Below are positions 24,262 to 33,024 of a DNA stretch of 41,825 bases, piece after piece; within the stretch, counting starts at the first letter, position 1, and each line of letters starts with the position of its first letter. A program made the translations under genes and the position numbers. This stretch comes from an uncultured bacterium (GTDB taxonomy: Bacteria > Vulcanimicrobiota > Xenobia > Xenobiales > Xenobiaceae). The notes below the pieces were generated by a model. The model was not told where the DNA came from. It ran no database searches and was given only the letters and a program-made list of their open reading frames with translations. The stretch is taken from positions 1 through 41,825 of the forward strand of contig CAKUDB010000024.1 in assembly GCA_934644775.1 (NCBI GenBank). The letters are read 5' to 3'.

Positions 24262-25830
24262 GTGAGACCCAAGAAAAATGGTGCCGAAGTTTGCCAAAAT
24301 GAATATATAAAGGCTATGTTGGTACCCTACGCGGAGCGTTCTTTGGCTAAAGCGAATCGCGCCGAAGTAGAGGCCCATTTAACCGAGTGTCAGTTCTGCC
24401 GCGAAGAAGTCAGGCGCTTGCACGATTTAATGCGCCCTTTGAGCGAATTGGCCAAAAGCGGATTTAAGCCTGTTTATGATGCTCACCCAACTCACGAGCA
24501 ACTCTTCCGTTATTCCGTTAATGATAGGCAGCAAAGTCAAGAAGAGCAGCGCAATATTCGTTTGCATATATTTATGTGTAACGATTGCAGCAAAGAGATT
24601 CAGTTAATAAAGCAAGTCGAACACGACTTTGAGGGAATCTCTGCTACTGATAGTAGCCGTTGGACTATACCTCCGGTATTGCGCAATCTGTTGGTCTCTC
24701 CCAGTCGCACTTCTGTTATTGTAGAAAATGCTCTGGAAGAACATATTCCCAATATCGAGCGCTTGCGGGCCCTAATGCAAAAGATCAATTTGCATCTAGT
24801 TGGTGTGGTGGCGGCCGTTATTTTGCTAATGTTTATTTGCTTGTCTTTCATTACTTGCGGAAGTGGAGATGATGAACCACAAGCTAAAGTTAGCCCTTCT
24901 CCTTCTCCTTCTGCTTCGGCTACAGTGGCCCAGGAGGTTGTCCCAGAAGAGTGGGTAGCCTTACCTTTGGGCGATTTTAGTCCTGTTAAAGCTTGTACGG
25001 TACTCAGCTCTCAAAATATCGCTTATCGGAGTTCTCGAGGACGCCTGGAAGTAAAAAGTGTCGATTTAGAAAAAGCCCAAGTGGCGGTAAGTAAGTATAG
25101 CCAAGGAGATAATCCTCCCGAAACTACCTTGGCCTTGGAAGATAGCTCAGAATCGAGTAATTATGCTCAAGAGCAAGCTTCTACCTCAGAAGACAGTTCT
25201 GGTTTTACTAGCGAAGAGCCGCCTACCGATTCTAGCTATAACTCAGCAGCTGTTGAAGAACAACCAGCTGCCTCTACTTCTAGGCCCCTGGCCGATAATA
25301 GTCCGGCAGCTCCACCTTCTAGCCCTTCTGTTAGCCCTGCTGCCCAGGCGGCTCCAGCTGCGGTATCGCCTAGTGTCAAAACTTTTTCTCAGCCTCGAGT
25401 AGCTGTACCGGCGCGTCGGGCTGTCGTTCGTCCCGTTTATAGCGCTCAACCTAAAGTTAAGGCGAAGGTGGCTTCCCGACCTAGGCGGGCTTACGATACA
25501 GCTGCTTACCAACCGGCCCCTTCTCCTACTTCCAAAGTAGTCCCCAAAAATCACCCTGGAGACGGGCCGACACCCATTTCCGCTTCTTATATTGCGGGCA
25601 GCAACCACCCCGAATCGACGCCTCGCTCTTCAGTAGCTCCTTCGCCAGCTATTATTCGCCCAGGTTCAGATGTCACCGTCTCTTCTATGCGCCGTCATAC
25701 TTCCAAAACTGAATACACTGCCGAAGCTACCGCTGTAGCTGAAGAACCTACTCCCCAAAATGGAAATATAGTGGGCGGCAATACTTACGACGAAGCCGAT
25801 AACGTTACTAATCGCGATACTATTGAATAA
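24262..25830 (+). CDS. Membrane anti-sigma-like protein with two zinc fingers
   Basis: In this 522-residue protein two zf-HC2-type sites lie in tandem in the cytoplasmic N-terminus: His39-x3-Cys43-x2-Cys46 (with Cys11) and His102-x3-Cys106-x2-Cys109. One membrane helix follows at about 178-199 (VGVVAAVILLMFICLSFITC). A small strand-rich outer segment (about 225-292, EEWVALPLGDFSPVKACTV) comes next, and then about 230 residues of Pro/Ser/Ala/Arg-rich disordered tail. The layout says anti-sigma factor for the sigma-like protein 51 bases upstream, with the tail perhaps reaching peptidoglycan. GTG 24262 start has only a weak site. The pseudo-ABC gene begins three bases after the stop. Confidence 0.8.
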   Translation: MRPKKNGAEVCQNEYIKAMLVPYAERSLAKANRAEVEAHLTECQFCREEVRRLHDLMRPLSELAKSGFKPVYDAHPTHEQLFRYSVNDRQQSQEEQRNIRLHIFMCNDCSKEIQLIKQVEHDFEGISATDSSRWTIPPVLRNLLVSPSRTSVIVENALEEHIPNIERLRALMQKINLHLVGVVAAVILLMFICLSFITCGSGDDEPQAKVSPSPSPSASATVAQEVVPEEWVALPLGDFSPVKACTVLSSQNIAYRSSRGRLEVKSVDLEKAQVAVSKYSQGDNPPETTLALEDSSESSNYAQEQASTSEDSSGFTSEEPPTDSSYNSAAVEEQPAASTSRPLADNSPAAPPSSPSVSPAAQAAPAAVSPSVKTFSQPRVAVPARRAVVRPVYSAQPKVKAKVASRPRRAYDTAAYQPAPSPTSKVVPKNHPGDGPTPISASYIAGSNHPESTPRSSVAPSPAIIRPGSDVTVSSMRRHTSKTEYTAEATAVAEEPTPQNGNIVGGNTYDEADNVTNRDTIE

Positions 25831-25833
25831 ATT

Positions 25834-26748
25834 ATGGGAGTTCCTATTCTGGAAGTTGGCAACTTGGTGCGTTGGGGAGATAACCTTGTCCTAAAGAAAA
25901 CCTTTGCCTTTACTTTGGAAGCTGGCGATATAGGAGTAGTAATTAGTCAAAATCTAAGTAGCTCAGCTAATTTGTTGCGTACTGCGGCTGGAATACAAAC
26001 TTCGCGCCTTAATAAGATTAGTCTGGGGGGCCATGCGATCACTTCTGGGGGGGCTAAATATTTGTTGGGAATAGTCTCTGCCGATTGGGAATTTTATGAG
26101 GAGCTTACCGTTTGGGAGCAATTAGCTATTAGCGCCGAATTATACAATGTAGATAAGCATTACCGCCCCTACGCTATCTATGAAGCTTTAGAGATAGTCC
26201 AAATAACCCAATATAAAGATGTCAAGCTCGAGCGCATCGACGACTTAAATTTACGCAAACGTATAAATATCGCTAGAGCTATTGTACATAGTCCTCGTTT
26301 GTTAATAATAGAAGATCTCTTCCAGGGCAGTGACTTTCGCAATTGGCAACTGATTAGCGACATTTTAAACAAAATTCGCAACACAGGTAAGGCTATTCTT
26401 GTCTCTTCCGAGAATTTATTAAATTTAGACTCGCTATATAGTCAGCTATTTCTTGTCGGTGAAAATGAGGTTCTGTTACATGGCTTCCATCCCCAGATAG
26501 GGCAAGAGATTGGACAATATAATTTAGTGCAACTTCAAGTTTGGGATACTGGAATAGATAAGGCTATCCTCTGTTTAAGTAAATCTTCCGCCGTCTTTGA
26601 TATATTGCAAAAAGAAGACGATCCTGGGGTTTTGCGCTTCTTTTTCAAGGGGGATAGCCTAAAACTACAAGGGCTAGTTGGCGACTTGAAAGCTAAAGAT
26701 ATACCGATTATATCTTGCTTAGCTGTTGACAACTTTTTTGGACGCTGA
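25834..26748 (+). CDS. Degenerate ABC ATPase-like protein (probable pseudo-ATPase)
   Basis: This 304-residue protein follows an ABC ATPase of the drug/GldA type from end to end, but each nucleotide site is altered. The Walker A position reads ISQNLSSSANLL (about 37-48), with no GxxGxGK and no Lys. The Q-loop position reads VSADWEFYEELTV without Gln. The signature position reads DDLNLRKRINIARAI without SGG. Walker B reads LLIIEDLF with the Asp-Glu order changed. The switch position reads SSEN, with Glu for His. The frame is intact, so it is kept as a protein and cannot be recent decay. No permease gene is adjacent. It follows the anti-sigma-like gene by three bases, suggesting a regulatory or scaffold role with that pair. 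Confidence 0.82.
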   Translation: MGVPILEVGNLVRWGDNLVLKKTFAFTLEAGDIGVVISQNLSSSANLLRTAAGIQTSRLNKISLGGHAITSGGAKYLLGIVSADWEFYEELTVWEQLAISAELYNVDKHYRPYAIYEALEIVQITQYKDVKLERIDDLNLRKRINIARAIVHSPRLLIIEDLFQGSDFRNWQLISDILNKIRNTGKAILVSSENLLNLDSLYSQLFLVGENEVLLHGFHPQIGQEIGQYNLVQLQVWDTGIDKAILCLSKSSAVFDILQKEDDPGVLRFFFKGDSLKLQGLVGDLKAKDIPIISCLAVDNFFGR

Positions 26749-26842
26749 AAGGCTTTTTGAAGAGAAGGAGAACAATTGAAACTGTAGAACCAACCACGAA
26801 AGTTCATTGCAAAACTGAACTGCTTAGGGCGGGCTGTCCTTC

Positions 26843-26880
26843 ACGAAACGTAAGGAATTGTGTTCGGCAGTTTCGTTTTT
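26843..26880 (+). terminator. Possible terminator after pseudo-ABC gene
   Basis: ACGAAAC at 26843-26849 pairs with GTTTCGT at 26870-26876 around a 20-base loop and runs into a T tract. It would close the sigma-like/anti-sigma-like/pseudo-ABC unit. The stem is short and the loop long, so this is tentative. Confidence 0.45.
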
Positions 26881-26915
26881 GGGGCTGTCAAAAATGGTCC
26901 CGTCAACATTGAGAT

Positions 26916-26929
26916 GGCCCTTGAGGGCC
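26916..26929. promoter_or_regulatory. GGCCCT/AGGGCC palindrome upstream of secreted protein gene
   Basis: GGCCCT and AGGGCC flank a two-base centre, 25 bases before the ATG at 26954. It could be an operator or a leader hairpin near the ribosome binding site; the sequence alone cannot decide. Confidence 0.35.
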
Positions 26930-26953
26930 GAGAAAGCGAGTTGAGTAGGCTAA

Positions 26954-27487
26954 ATGCGTAAATTTACAGCCACACTCTTCCTGCTGGCCACTTTGTCGCT
27001 GGGCTGCCTAGCGGTAGGTGCTGCGCCGGCTATGGCGGATGAGAGCATGAAGACCGTGAACTTAGTAACTGAGTTCGGTCCTTACACTTACAGTATTTAT
27101 GAGTATCCCTCTTACAATACCAGTTTCTTCTTCTATGAGAATAGCTATGTCGAATTCGATGTAGTCAATGGTACTTCTTGGAGAATTGAAGCTCCTAAGG
27201 CTTTGATCCATAAAGAAGCTGCTGCTCCTGGTGAGAGTTTAATGGGTAATGGTCGTACCTACAATTCTCTCGAGAACTTAGATGTATACTTCTACGCTCC
27301 CGATGGTACTCTCTTAGCTACCCGCAAGAATGCCAGATTGAGCGACAATTACAGCTTCCCCCGCGAGCGCAAATATGACAAAGTGCGTGTGCGCATTGAG
27401 TCTAAGGGTGTGCAGAACTTAGATGTTAAGTTCATCGTTTGGGATCCCGTCAATCCTGTAGTTGCTAAGCCCATTGTAGAAAAGTAA
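26954..27487 (+). CDS. Small exported protein of unknown function
   Basis: This 177-residue protein has a clear signal peptide (MRKFTATLFLLATLSLGCLA, cleavage near AMADES at about 29). The mature part of about 148 residues is rich in Tyr, Phe, Asn and charged residues, with beta-strand pattern. Examples are TYSIYEYPSYNTSFFFYENS and later LDVYFYAPDGTLLATRKNARL and YDKVRVRIESKGVQNLDVKF. It looks like a small beta-sandwich similar in shape to carbohydrate-binding or pre-peptidase domains, but no family can be named. The ribosome binding site AGTAGG is close to the ATG. A terminator follows at 27574. Confidence 0.75.
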   Translation: MRKFTATLFLLATLSLGCLAVGAAPAMADESMKTVNLVTEFGPYTYSIYEYPSYNTSFFFYENSYVEFDVVNGTSWRIEAPKALIHKEAAAPGESLMGNGRTYNSLENLDVYFYAPDGTLLATRKNARLSDNYSFPRERKYDKVRVRIESKGVQNLDVKFIVWDPVNPVVAKPIVEK

Positions 27488-27573
27488 TTATTGTTTATTA
27501 AGTGGTGCGCTCTTATATTTCTTCACTTTGTCTAAGTAAAGAGAGATAGTTAATTGGGCGCACGTGCCGTTTT

Positions 27574-27620
27574 AAAGTAGACATTTTCGACATTACAGTC
27601 GAAGAGGTCTATTTTTTTTT
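27574..27620 (+). terminator. Terminator after small exported protein gene
   Basis: An interrupted stem, with TAGAC and TTCGAC arms pairing with GTCGAA and GTCTA, ends in a run of nine or more T at about 27611-27620. It separates the exported protein gene from htpG. Confidence 0.75.
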
Positions 27621-27691
27621 GTACTTTGGGGGAAAGCGAAAAAATATAAGTTTCTGGACAAAATTCTAACGTTATTAAAATAGAGAGTGGC

Positions 27692-27697
27692 TATAAT
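27692..27697 (+). promoter_or_regulatory. TATAAT -10 element, probable htpG promoter
   Basis: A perfect TATAAT lies 82 bases before the htpG start, downstream of the previous terminator. No good -35 lies at the usual distance. No CIRCE inverted repeat (TTAGCACTC/GAGTGCTAA) is seen. Confidence 0.4.
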
Positions 27698-27778
27698 AAC
27701 AGACGGTGGATTTTATCCTCGTCAGGTGGGGGAGAGATACTTAAATCTACGCCAATTTTTGTTTAGTGGGGTTTTGTT

Positions 27779-29710
27779 ATGGCTGCGCAAACTTACGAAT
27801 TTCAAGCTCAGGCCCGCCAACTCTTAAATTTGGTAATCAATTCTATCTATTCTAATAAGGAAATATTTTTACGCGAGTTGCTTTCCAATGCTTCTGACGC
27901 TTTAGACAAATTGCGTTTAGAAGTATTGAAAAATTCTGAGTTGGAAGCTGATCTTTCTCATTTACATATTACTATCGAGCCTGATAGTCAAAAGCGCACT
28001 TTAAAAGTTATAGATAACGGTATCGGTATGGATAGCGAAGATCTTAAGGGCTTAATTGGTACTATCGCTCGTTCTGGTACTGCCGAGTTTTTGCAAAAAG
28101 CTGCCGAAAATAAAACGGAAGCTGCCGAGTTGATCGGTCAATTTGGCGTCGGTTTCTATTCTGTATTTATGGTAGCTAAAAAAGCTATTATCGAAACTCG
28201 CAAACTTGGCGAGAAAGAGGGCTATCGCTGGGAGTCTAGTGGAGATGGATCTTACACTATTGAAGAAGCTGGCCCCCTTCCCCAGGGTACTTCTATTACT
28301 TTGTACTTAAAAGAAGCCGATGAAGAGAACGAATTAGCTGATTATACTCAAGAGTGGGTTATTCGCGATCTGGTAAAGCGTTATTCCGATTTTATCTCTT
28401 ATCCTATTGAGATGATGGTGACAAAGCGAGAGACCGTCCCTGCCGAAAAAGAGGGCGAAGAGTCTAAAACGGTTGAAAAGCAAGAGTTAGAAACTCTCAA
28501 CTCCATGAAGGCTCTTTGGGCTCGTCCTGAAAGTGAAGTCGAGCCTAAGGAATATAATGACTTCTATCGTCGTATAGCTCACGACTGGCAAGATCCTTTA
28601 AAAGTTATCACTATGAAGGGTGAAGGCACATTTGAGTTCCAGGCTTTGCTTTTCATTCCAGCCAAAGCCCCCTTCGATTTGTATATGCCAGAGAGCAAGA
28701 GAGGTATCCAACTTTACGTAAAGCGCGTCTTTATCATGGATGATTGCGAAGAACTTTTGCCTCCTTACCTTCGCTTCTTGCGTGGCGTAGTCGATTCGAG
28801 CGATCTTTCTCTTAATGTCTCTCGAGAAATTTTGCAAAAAGATCGTCAGATTAAGGCTATAAATAAGAGCATTGTTCGCAAGGTTTTAAGTGTCCTTAAG
28901 AACATGTTGGAAGAAAAGCCTGAAGAGTACCGCAAATTCTGGCACGAATTTGGTAAGGTGCTTAAAGAAGGATTGTACAACGACTCTTCCAACCGTGAGA
29001 GAATTTTGGATGTTATGTTGGCTGATTCTACTAATTCGGCTGAGTTAACTACCCTTAAGGATTATGTCTCTCGTATGAAAGAGGGCCAGGAGAATATTTA
29101 TTATATTACTGGCGAAAATCGTGAGCGTTTAGCTAAAGCTCCGCAAATGGAAGTTTTCAAAGCTAAGGGTATTGAAGTACTCATTTTGAGTGATCCTATC
29201 GACTCTGTTTGGGTTGAGATGGTTAGTGAGTACCAAGGCAAGAAGTTTAAGTCTGTATTGCGTGGCGCTCTCGAATTGGGCGATGAAGCCGAAAAGAAGG
29301 CTGCTGAAGAAAAATTGGAAACGCAGCGCAAAGATTTAGCTTCTATGACCGCTTGGATGGGCAGCGATTTGGAGAGTAAAGTTAAAGAAGTGCGCGTCTC
29401 GAATCGACTCACCGATTCACCTGCTTGCCTTGTCTCAGACGAGAACGATCCTACGCCTTCTATGGAAAAGATTATGAAAGCTATGGGACAGAATTTCCCT
29501 GCCGTGAAACGCGTTTTGGAAATTAACCCCGAGCATGCCATTATTAAACGCTTGCATGAGCTTTATAGTCAGGATGGCGATAGCGAAGATCTTAAGTCTG
29601 TCGTAGATTTGATTTATGATCAGGCCGTTTTGGCAGAAGGTGGCGAACTTTCCGATCCGGCTGGCTTCTCTGCTGCTTTAAGTAAAGTGATTAGCAAAGC
29701 TTTACACTAA
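27779..29710 (+). CDS. htpG: Hsp90-family chaperone HtpG
   Basis: This 643-residue cytoplasmic ATP-dependent chaperone starts MAAQTYEFQAQARQLLNLVI. The GHKL ATP-binding site is complete: ELLSNASDALDK at about 33-44 with catalytic Glu33 and Asn37, DNGIGM, GTIARSGT, and GQFGVGFYS. The middle domain holds the conserved Arg segment (GVVDSSDLSLNVSREILQ), and the C-terminal dimer domain ends normally without EEVD, as in bacteria. The length is typical. GTGGGG seven bases upstream supports the ATG. The gene is flanked by terminators, so it is a single-gene unit. Confidence 0.98.
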   Translation: MAAQTYEFQAQARQLLNLVINSIYSNKEIFLRELLSNASDALDKLRLEVLKNSELEADLSHLHITIEPDSQKRTLKVIDNGIGMDSEDLKGLIGTIARSGTAEFLQKAAENKTEAAELIGQFGVGFYSVFMVAKKAIIETRKLGEKEGYRWESSGDGSYTIEEAGPLPQGTSITLYLKEADEENELADYTQEWVIRDLVKRYSDFISYPIEMMVTKRETVPAEKEGEESKTVEKQELETLNSMKALWARPESEVEPKEYNDFYRRIAHDWQDPLKVITMKGEGTFEFQALLFIPAKAPFDLYMPESKRGIQLYVKRVFIMDDCEELLPPYLRFLRGVVDSSDLSLNVSREILQKDRQIKAINKSIVRKVLSVLKNMLEEKPEEYRKFWHEFGKVLKEGLYNDSSNRERILDVMLADSTNSAELTTLKDYVSRMKEGQENIYYITGENRERLAKAPQMEVFKAKGIEVLILSDPIDSVWVEMVSEYQGKKFKSVLRGALELGDEAEKKAAEEKLETQRKDLASMTAWMGSDLESKVKEVRVSNRLTDSPACLVSDENDPTPSMEKIMKAMGQNFPAVKRVLEINPEHAIIKRLHELYSQDGDSEDLKSVVDLIYDQAVLAEGGELSDPAGFSAALSKVISKALH

Positions 29711-29751
29711 AAGTTCGAAATTGTTTTTCTTATAATTTAATCTAGTATATA

Positions 29752-29795
29752 AGTGGCGGACAGTTCTTTGATAACTGTCCGTCACTCGTTTATTT
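29752..29795 (+). terminator. Terminator after htpG
   Basis: Bases 29752-29765 pair with 29773-29786 (14 bp, one G-T wobble) around a 7-base loop, followed by CGTTTATTT. Confidence 0.8.
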
Positions 29796-29966
29796 AGAAG
29801 TTTTTTTACTTGAAAAGAGGAGGAATTAAAATTAAATTCGGGTAGTAGACGCCGTTTAGTTCTTTATATAATTTTTTTCAGCTGCGCGGCAAAATTATCT
29901 AGGCGTAAGACCAAGCTGGTTTTAGCCTTGTGGTTTTGCTTTTTTTTGTGCATTTGAGGTCTTTTC

Positions 29967-31157
29967 ATGAAAGATAATTCCAGAGCTTTTTTACTTTTAT
30001 TTATGGGCGTATTAACTGCCTTTGGGCCTTTTGTAAATGATATGTACTTGCCTACTTTGCCTTCTATGACCGAATATTTTTCTACAGGCATGTCTCAAGT
30101 TCAGCTGGGATTGACTTTTTCTATGTTGGGTTTAGCTATTGGACAACTTGGCTTCGGTCCTTTAAGTGATAAAATTGGCCGTCGTCACCCTTTGCTTATT
30201 TCTATGTCTATATTCGTAATCTCAACGTTGGCTTGTATCTTTGCTCCCAATTTTGAATTTTTTTTAGGAATGCGTTTTTTGCAAGGCATTGCTGGAGCAG
30301 GTGGCATTGTTATTGCCCGCTCTATTGCTGCAGATAAATTTTCCGGTCGTGATTTGGCCAAAGCCTTAGCTATCGTTGGAGCTATTAACGGTGTCGCTCC
30401 TGTTGCAGCTCCCATTATAGGTGGAGTTTGCTGCGACTTTATCGGTTGGCGCGGCATTTTTACCATTTTGTTGATACTTGGCTTAATTATAGGATTTATG
30501 TGTTTATGTTATAAAGAAACTCTCGAAGAAGATAGGCGCTCTCAAGAAAAATGGTCATCCGTTTTGAAAGTGTTTGGGGCAGTTATTAGAAAAAAACGCT
30601 TTATCGGTTATGTTTTGCAAATGGCCGCTGCCAAAGGAATACTTTTTGGCAATATTGCTTCCTCACCATTTTTAATTCAAAACTTACATCATAAAAGCGC
30701 TTTGGTCTTTAGCTTATATTTTGCTGTCAACTCTATTGCTATTGCTGTAGGAGCTGCTGTATCGGCTAAATTTGAAAAACAAGAAAAATGTATCTCTTAT
30801 AGTTGCGCTGGCATGTTGCTTGGTGCCGGAGCTGCTGCTTTAGCTTTGAATTGTGGCTCTTCTTTAATTGTGTATGAGATAATTGTGACAGCTCTCTGCT
30901 TGGCCATGGGTATGACTTTTACTGCAGCAACCGCTTTAGCTATGAATGAAGTGCGTGATCAGGCTGGTGCTGGTTCGGCTGTTTTTGGAGCCTTAGGCTT
31001 TATTGTAGGAGGCCTGGTTTCCCCTTTAGTTGGCTTAGGTAATATTGCTCATTCTGTTTCGATGGTGTTTATAATGGCTGCAACTATGTCTACTTTTTTT
31101 GCTTGGCGGGCTGGGCGCATTAACGATAGTTGTTTAGCCAAAGTAAATGCTGCTTAA
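29967..31157 (+). CDS. Bcr/CflA-type MFS efflux transporter
   Basis: This 396-residue protein has 12 predicted membrane segments and the Bcr/CflA signature opening GPFVNDMYLPTLPSMTEYF (about 13-32), including the Asp and Pro conserved in this drug-exporter family. MFS motif A reads GPLSDKIGRRHP (about 67-78), and motif C-like glycines lie in segment 5. These proton-driven exporters handle bicyclomycin, chloramphenicol, sulfonamides or amino-acid derivatives; the substrate here is unknown. The ribosome binding site TGAGGT precedes ATG 29967. A bidirectional terminator at 31165 divides it from the opposite-strand POT gene. Several segments use common T/A-rich codons, consistent with modest expression. 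Confidence 0.92.
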   Translation: MKDNSRAFLLLFMGVLTAFGPFVNDMYLPTLPSMTEYFSTGMSQVQLGLTFSMLGLAIGQLGFGPLSDKIGRRHPLLISMSIFVISTLACIFAPNFEFFLGMRFLQGIAGAGGIVIARSIAADKFSGRDLAKALAIVGAINGVAPVAAPIIGGVCCDFIGWRGIFTILLILGLIIGFMCLCYKETLEEDRRSQEKWSSVLKVFGAVIRKKRFIGYVLQMAAAKGILFGNIASSPFLIQNLHHKSALVFSLYFAVNSIAIAVGAAVSAKFEKQEKCISYSCAGMLLGAGAAALALNCGSSLIVYEIIVTALCLAMGMTFTAATALAMNEVRDQAGAGSAVFGALGFIVGGLVSPLVGLGNIAHSVSMVFIMAATMSTFFAWRAGRINDSCLAKVNAA

Positions 31158-31164
31158 TTAACAT

Positions 31165-31202
31165 AAAAAAATGGACTTCCAAAATTGAAAGTCCATTTTT
31201 TT
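31165..31202. terminator. Bidirectional terminator between two transporter genes
   Basis: AAAAAAATGGACTT at 31165-31178 is the exact complement of AAGTCCATTTTTTT at 31189-31202. The A and T tracts make it able to end transcription from both sides. Confidence 0.9.
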
Positions 31203-31219
31203 ATCGGTTCAAAGTTTAG

Positions 31220-32839
31220 CTAAACTTTACCATGCATCCATTTTTTCAGCAGAGGAGTCAACATCAGCACCAAGATACCGGAGCCAATAGAGGAGCAAAT
31301 CAGGAAGAACCACATGTTAATCTGATAGGCGTGTAAGGTAGCTTCCAAAATACCGGCAAAGTAGTTAGCTGCAGCCGAAGAGAGGAACCAGAAGCCCATC
31401 ATGATGGACATTAAACGATGAGGAGAAAGTTTAGAAACCATAGACAAGCCTACGGGAGAGAGGCAGAGTTCACCCATGGTATGTAAGAAGTAAACGCTGA
31501 CCAGCCACATAGGACTTACCTTAGTACCATCTGCAGCTAAGCTGCTGCCCATAAACATTACAATAAAGCCCAAGCCTAAGATGATCATACCCAGACCGAT
31601 TTTAGCCGGTATGGAAATTGCATACTTAGAGTTGTCCCACTTGTACCACATCATAGAGAAGAGCGGGGCAAAAGTACAAATGATGAAGGGGTTGATAGAT
31701 TGGAACCAAGAGGCGGGGATAGTAAAGACCTTACCTAAGCAATTGACTACCCGCTGGGTCTGCTCTTCAGCAAATAAAGTAAGCGTGCCGCCAGCTTGCT
31801 CGAAACCGAGCCAGAAGAAGGCCACAAACATGGTAATAATAACGATTACGCATAATCTGTGTATCTCTTCAATGGTAAGCTTAGATTCGCTCTCTTCTTT
31901 TTGCTCTTGAGAGTGGCCATTATGTTGATGGGTAAACAGGTAGCTTATACCTACAGTAACTAAAATACCGATACCGACTGCTACGGGCAAAGGAGACGAA
32001 GTGAGGCTGAAAGATTCTGTCTTGGTAAAAGACCAGAGAGCACAGGCGGCGGCAGTAATACCGAGAATGCCGAGAATCCAGTAAACTACTTCAAAGTAGT
32101 CTCGGGTATGGAGGTGAGCGTCTTCTATAGGCCCATTAAACTCGGGAGGCATACCGGCACCATTGAATCGACTTTGGCCTAAGTTGAAAATAATTTGGCC
32201 GATAATCATACCGATACCGGCGGCTATGAAGCCCCAAGACCAGCCAAATGTTTGGCCTAAACTTCCGCAAATGAGTGGAGAGAAGAAGGCCCCCAAGTTG
32301 ATACCCATGTAAAATATGGTAAAGCCGCCGTCGCGACGAGGGTCGTTCTCTTCGTAGAGGCCGCCAACGATATTGGAAATATTAGGTTTGAAAAAGCCGT
32401 TACCTAAAATCAACAAGGTGAGGGCAGGGTAAAGAAAAGTTGGGTGAGAGAGTAGCAACTCACCTATAGCCATGGTGCAACCGCCGATAATTACGGCTTT
32501 GCGGGCTCCTAAGAAGCGGTCAGAAAGATAACCACCTAAAAGTGGGGTTAAATATACCAAACCGGTGTAAATACCATAAAGAGCCAGAGCGTCCTTGCGG
32601 TCGTATTGCAGCTGACCGACTAAATACAAAACTAAAATGGCGCGCATGCCATAGTAGCTGAAACGTTCCCAAGCTTCGGCACCGAAGAGCCAATACAAGC
32701 CTTTAGGTTGTTGAGATTTTTTTACTTCGGTTTTTACTGCTGTGCTTTCCGTTTCCGCTGACGGCTTAGTCAAGTCGGCGGAGGAAGCTGCCGCATTGGT
32801 TGATTTTTCTTCGGACAATAGATCCACCTCTGTGCGCAC
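31220..32839 (-). CDS. POT/PTR family proton-dependent peptide transporter
   Basis: This 539-residue inner-membrane transporter imports di- and tripeptides with protons. The ExxER motif is at 55-59 (EAWERFSYYGMRAIL), and the PTR signature FTIFYMGINLGAFFSPL is in the fifth segment region. About 14 hydrophobic segments match the length of prokaryotic DtpT-type proteins. GTG 32839 is the longest start; the in-frame TTG at 32818 with AGAGGT upstream is probably the true one, because the first seven residues add nothing recognisable. The residues before 45 are Ala/Ser/Thr/Lys-rich and cytoplasmic. With the exported oligopeptidase elsewhere in the window it suggests peptide use as a nutrient (inference). 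Confidence 0.95.
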   Translation of the reverse strand: MRTEVDLLSEEKSTNAAASSADLTKPSAETESTAVKTEVKKSQQPKGLYWLFGAEAWERFSYYGMRAILVLYLVGQLQYDRKDALALYGIYTGLVYLTPLLGGYLSDRFLGARKAVIIGGCTMAIGELLLSHPTFLYPALTLLILGNGFFKPNISNIVGGLYEENDPRRDGGFTIFYMGINLGAFFSPLICGSLGQTFGWSWGFIAAGIGMIIGQIIFNLGQSRFNGAGMPPEFNGPIEDAHLHTRDYFEVVYWILGILGITAAACALWSFTKTESFSLTSSPLPVAVGIGILVTVGISYLFTHQHNGHSQEQKEESESKLTIEEIHRLCVIVIITMFVAFFWLGFEQAGGTLTLFAEEQTQRVVNCLGKVFTIPASWFQSINPFIICTFAPLFSMMWYKWDNSKYAISIPAKIGLGMIILGLGFIVMFMGSSLAADGTKVSPMWLVSVYFLHTMGELCLSPVGLSMVSKLSPHRLMSIMMGFWFLSSAAANYFAGILEATLHAYQINMWFFLICSSIGSGILVLMLTPLLKKWMHGKV

Positions 32840-33024
32840 ATAATCGATTTAGCAGAGTTCTATCCAATAGTTTTTTTTGCGAGCTAACCTATTTTGCAAC
32901 ACTCCGCGTGAAAGAAAAAGAAATTCGCACTTATTTCGCGGCAAACCTGCCCCCAAAAGGCCTTCGAGAGCGAACTGGCAGCTCCGAAGTGGCTTAAAAT
33001 AGGGGGTACGCCATAATTAAGTGG

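Noticed and set aside
27660..27778. CIRCE or other heat-shock operator before htpG
   Set aside because: I looked for TTAGCACTC and its inverted partner and found neither; only a TATAAT is seen.
29818..29850. Strong ribosome-binding-like GAGGAGGAATT before the MFS gene
   Set aside because: No ATG, GTG or TTG follows at a usable distance and the frame soon stops at TAG, so no small gene is called.
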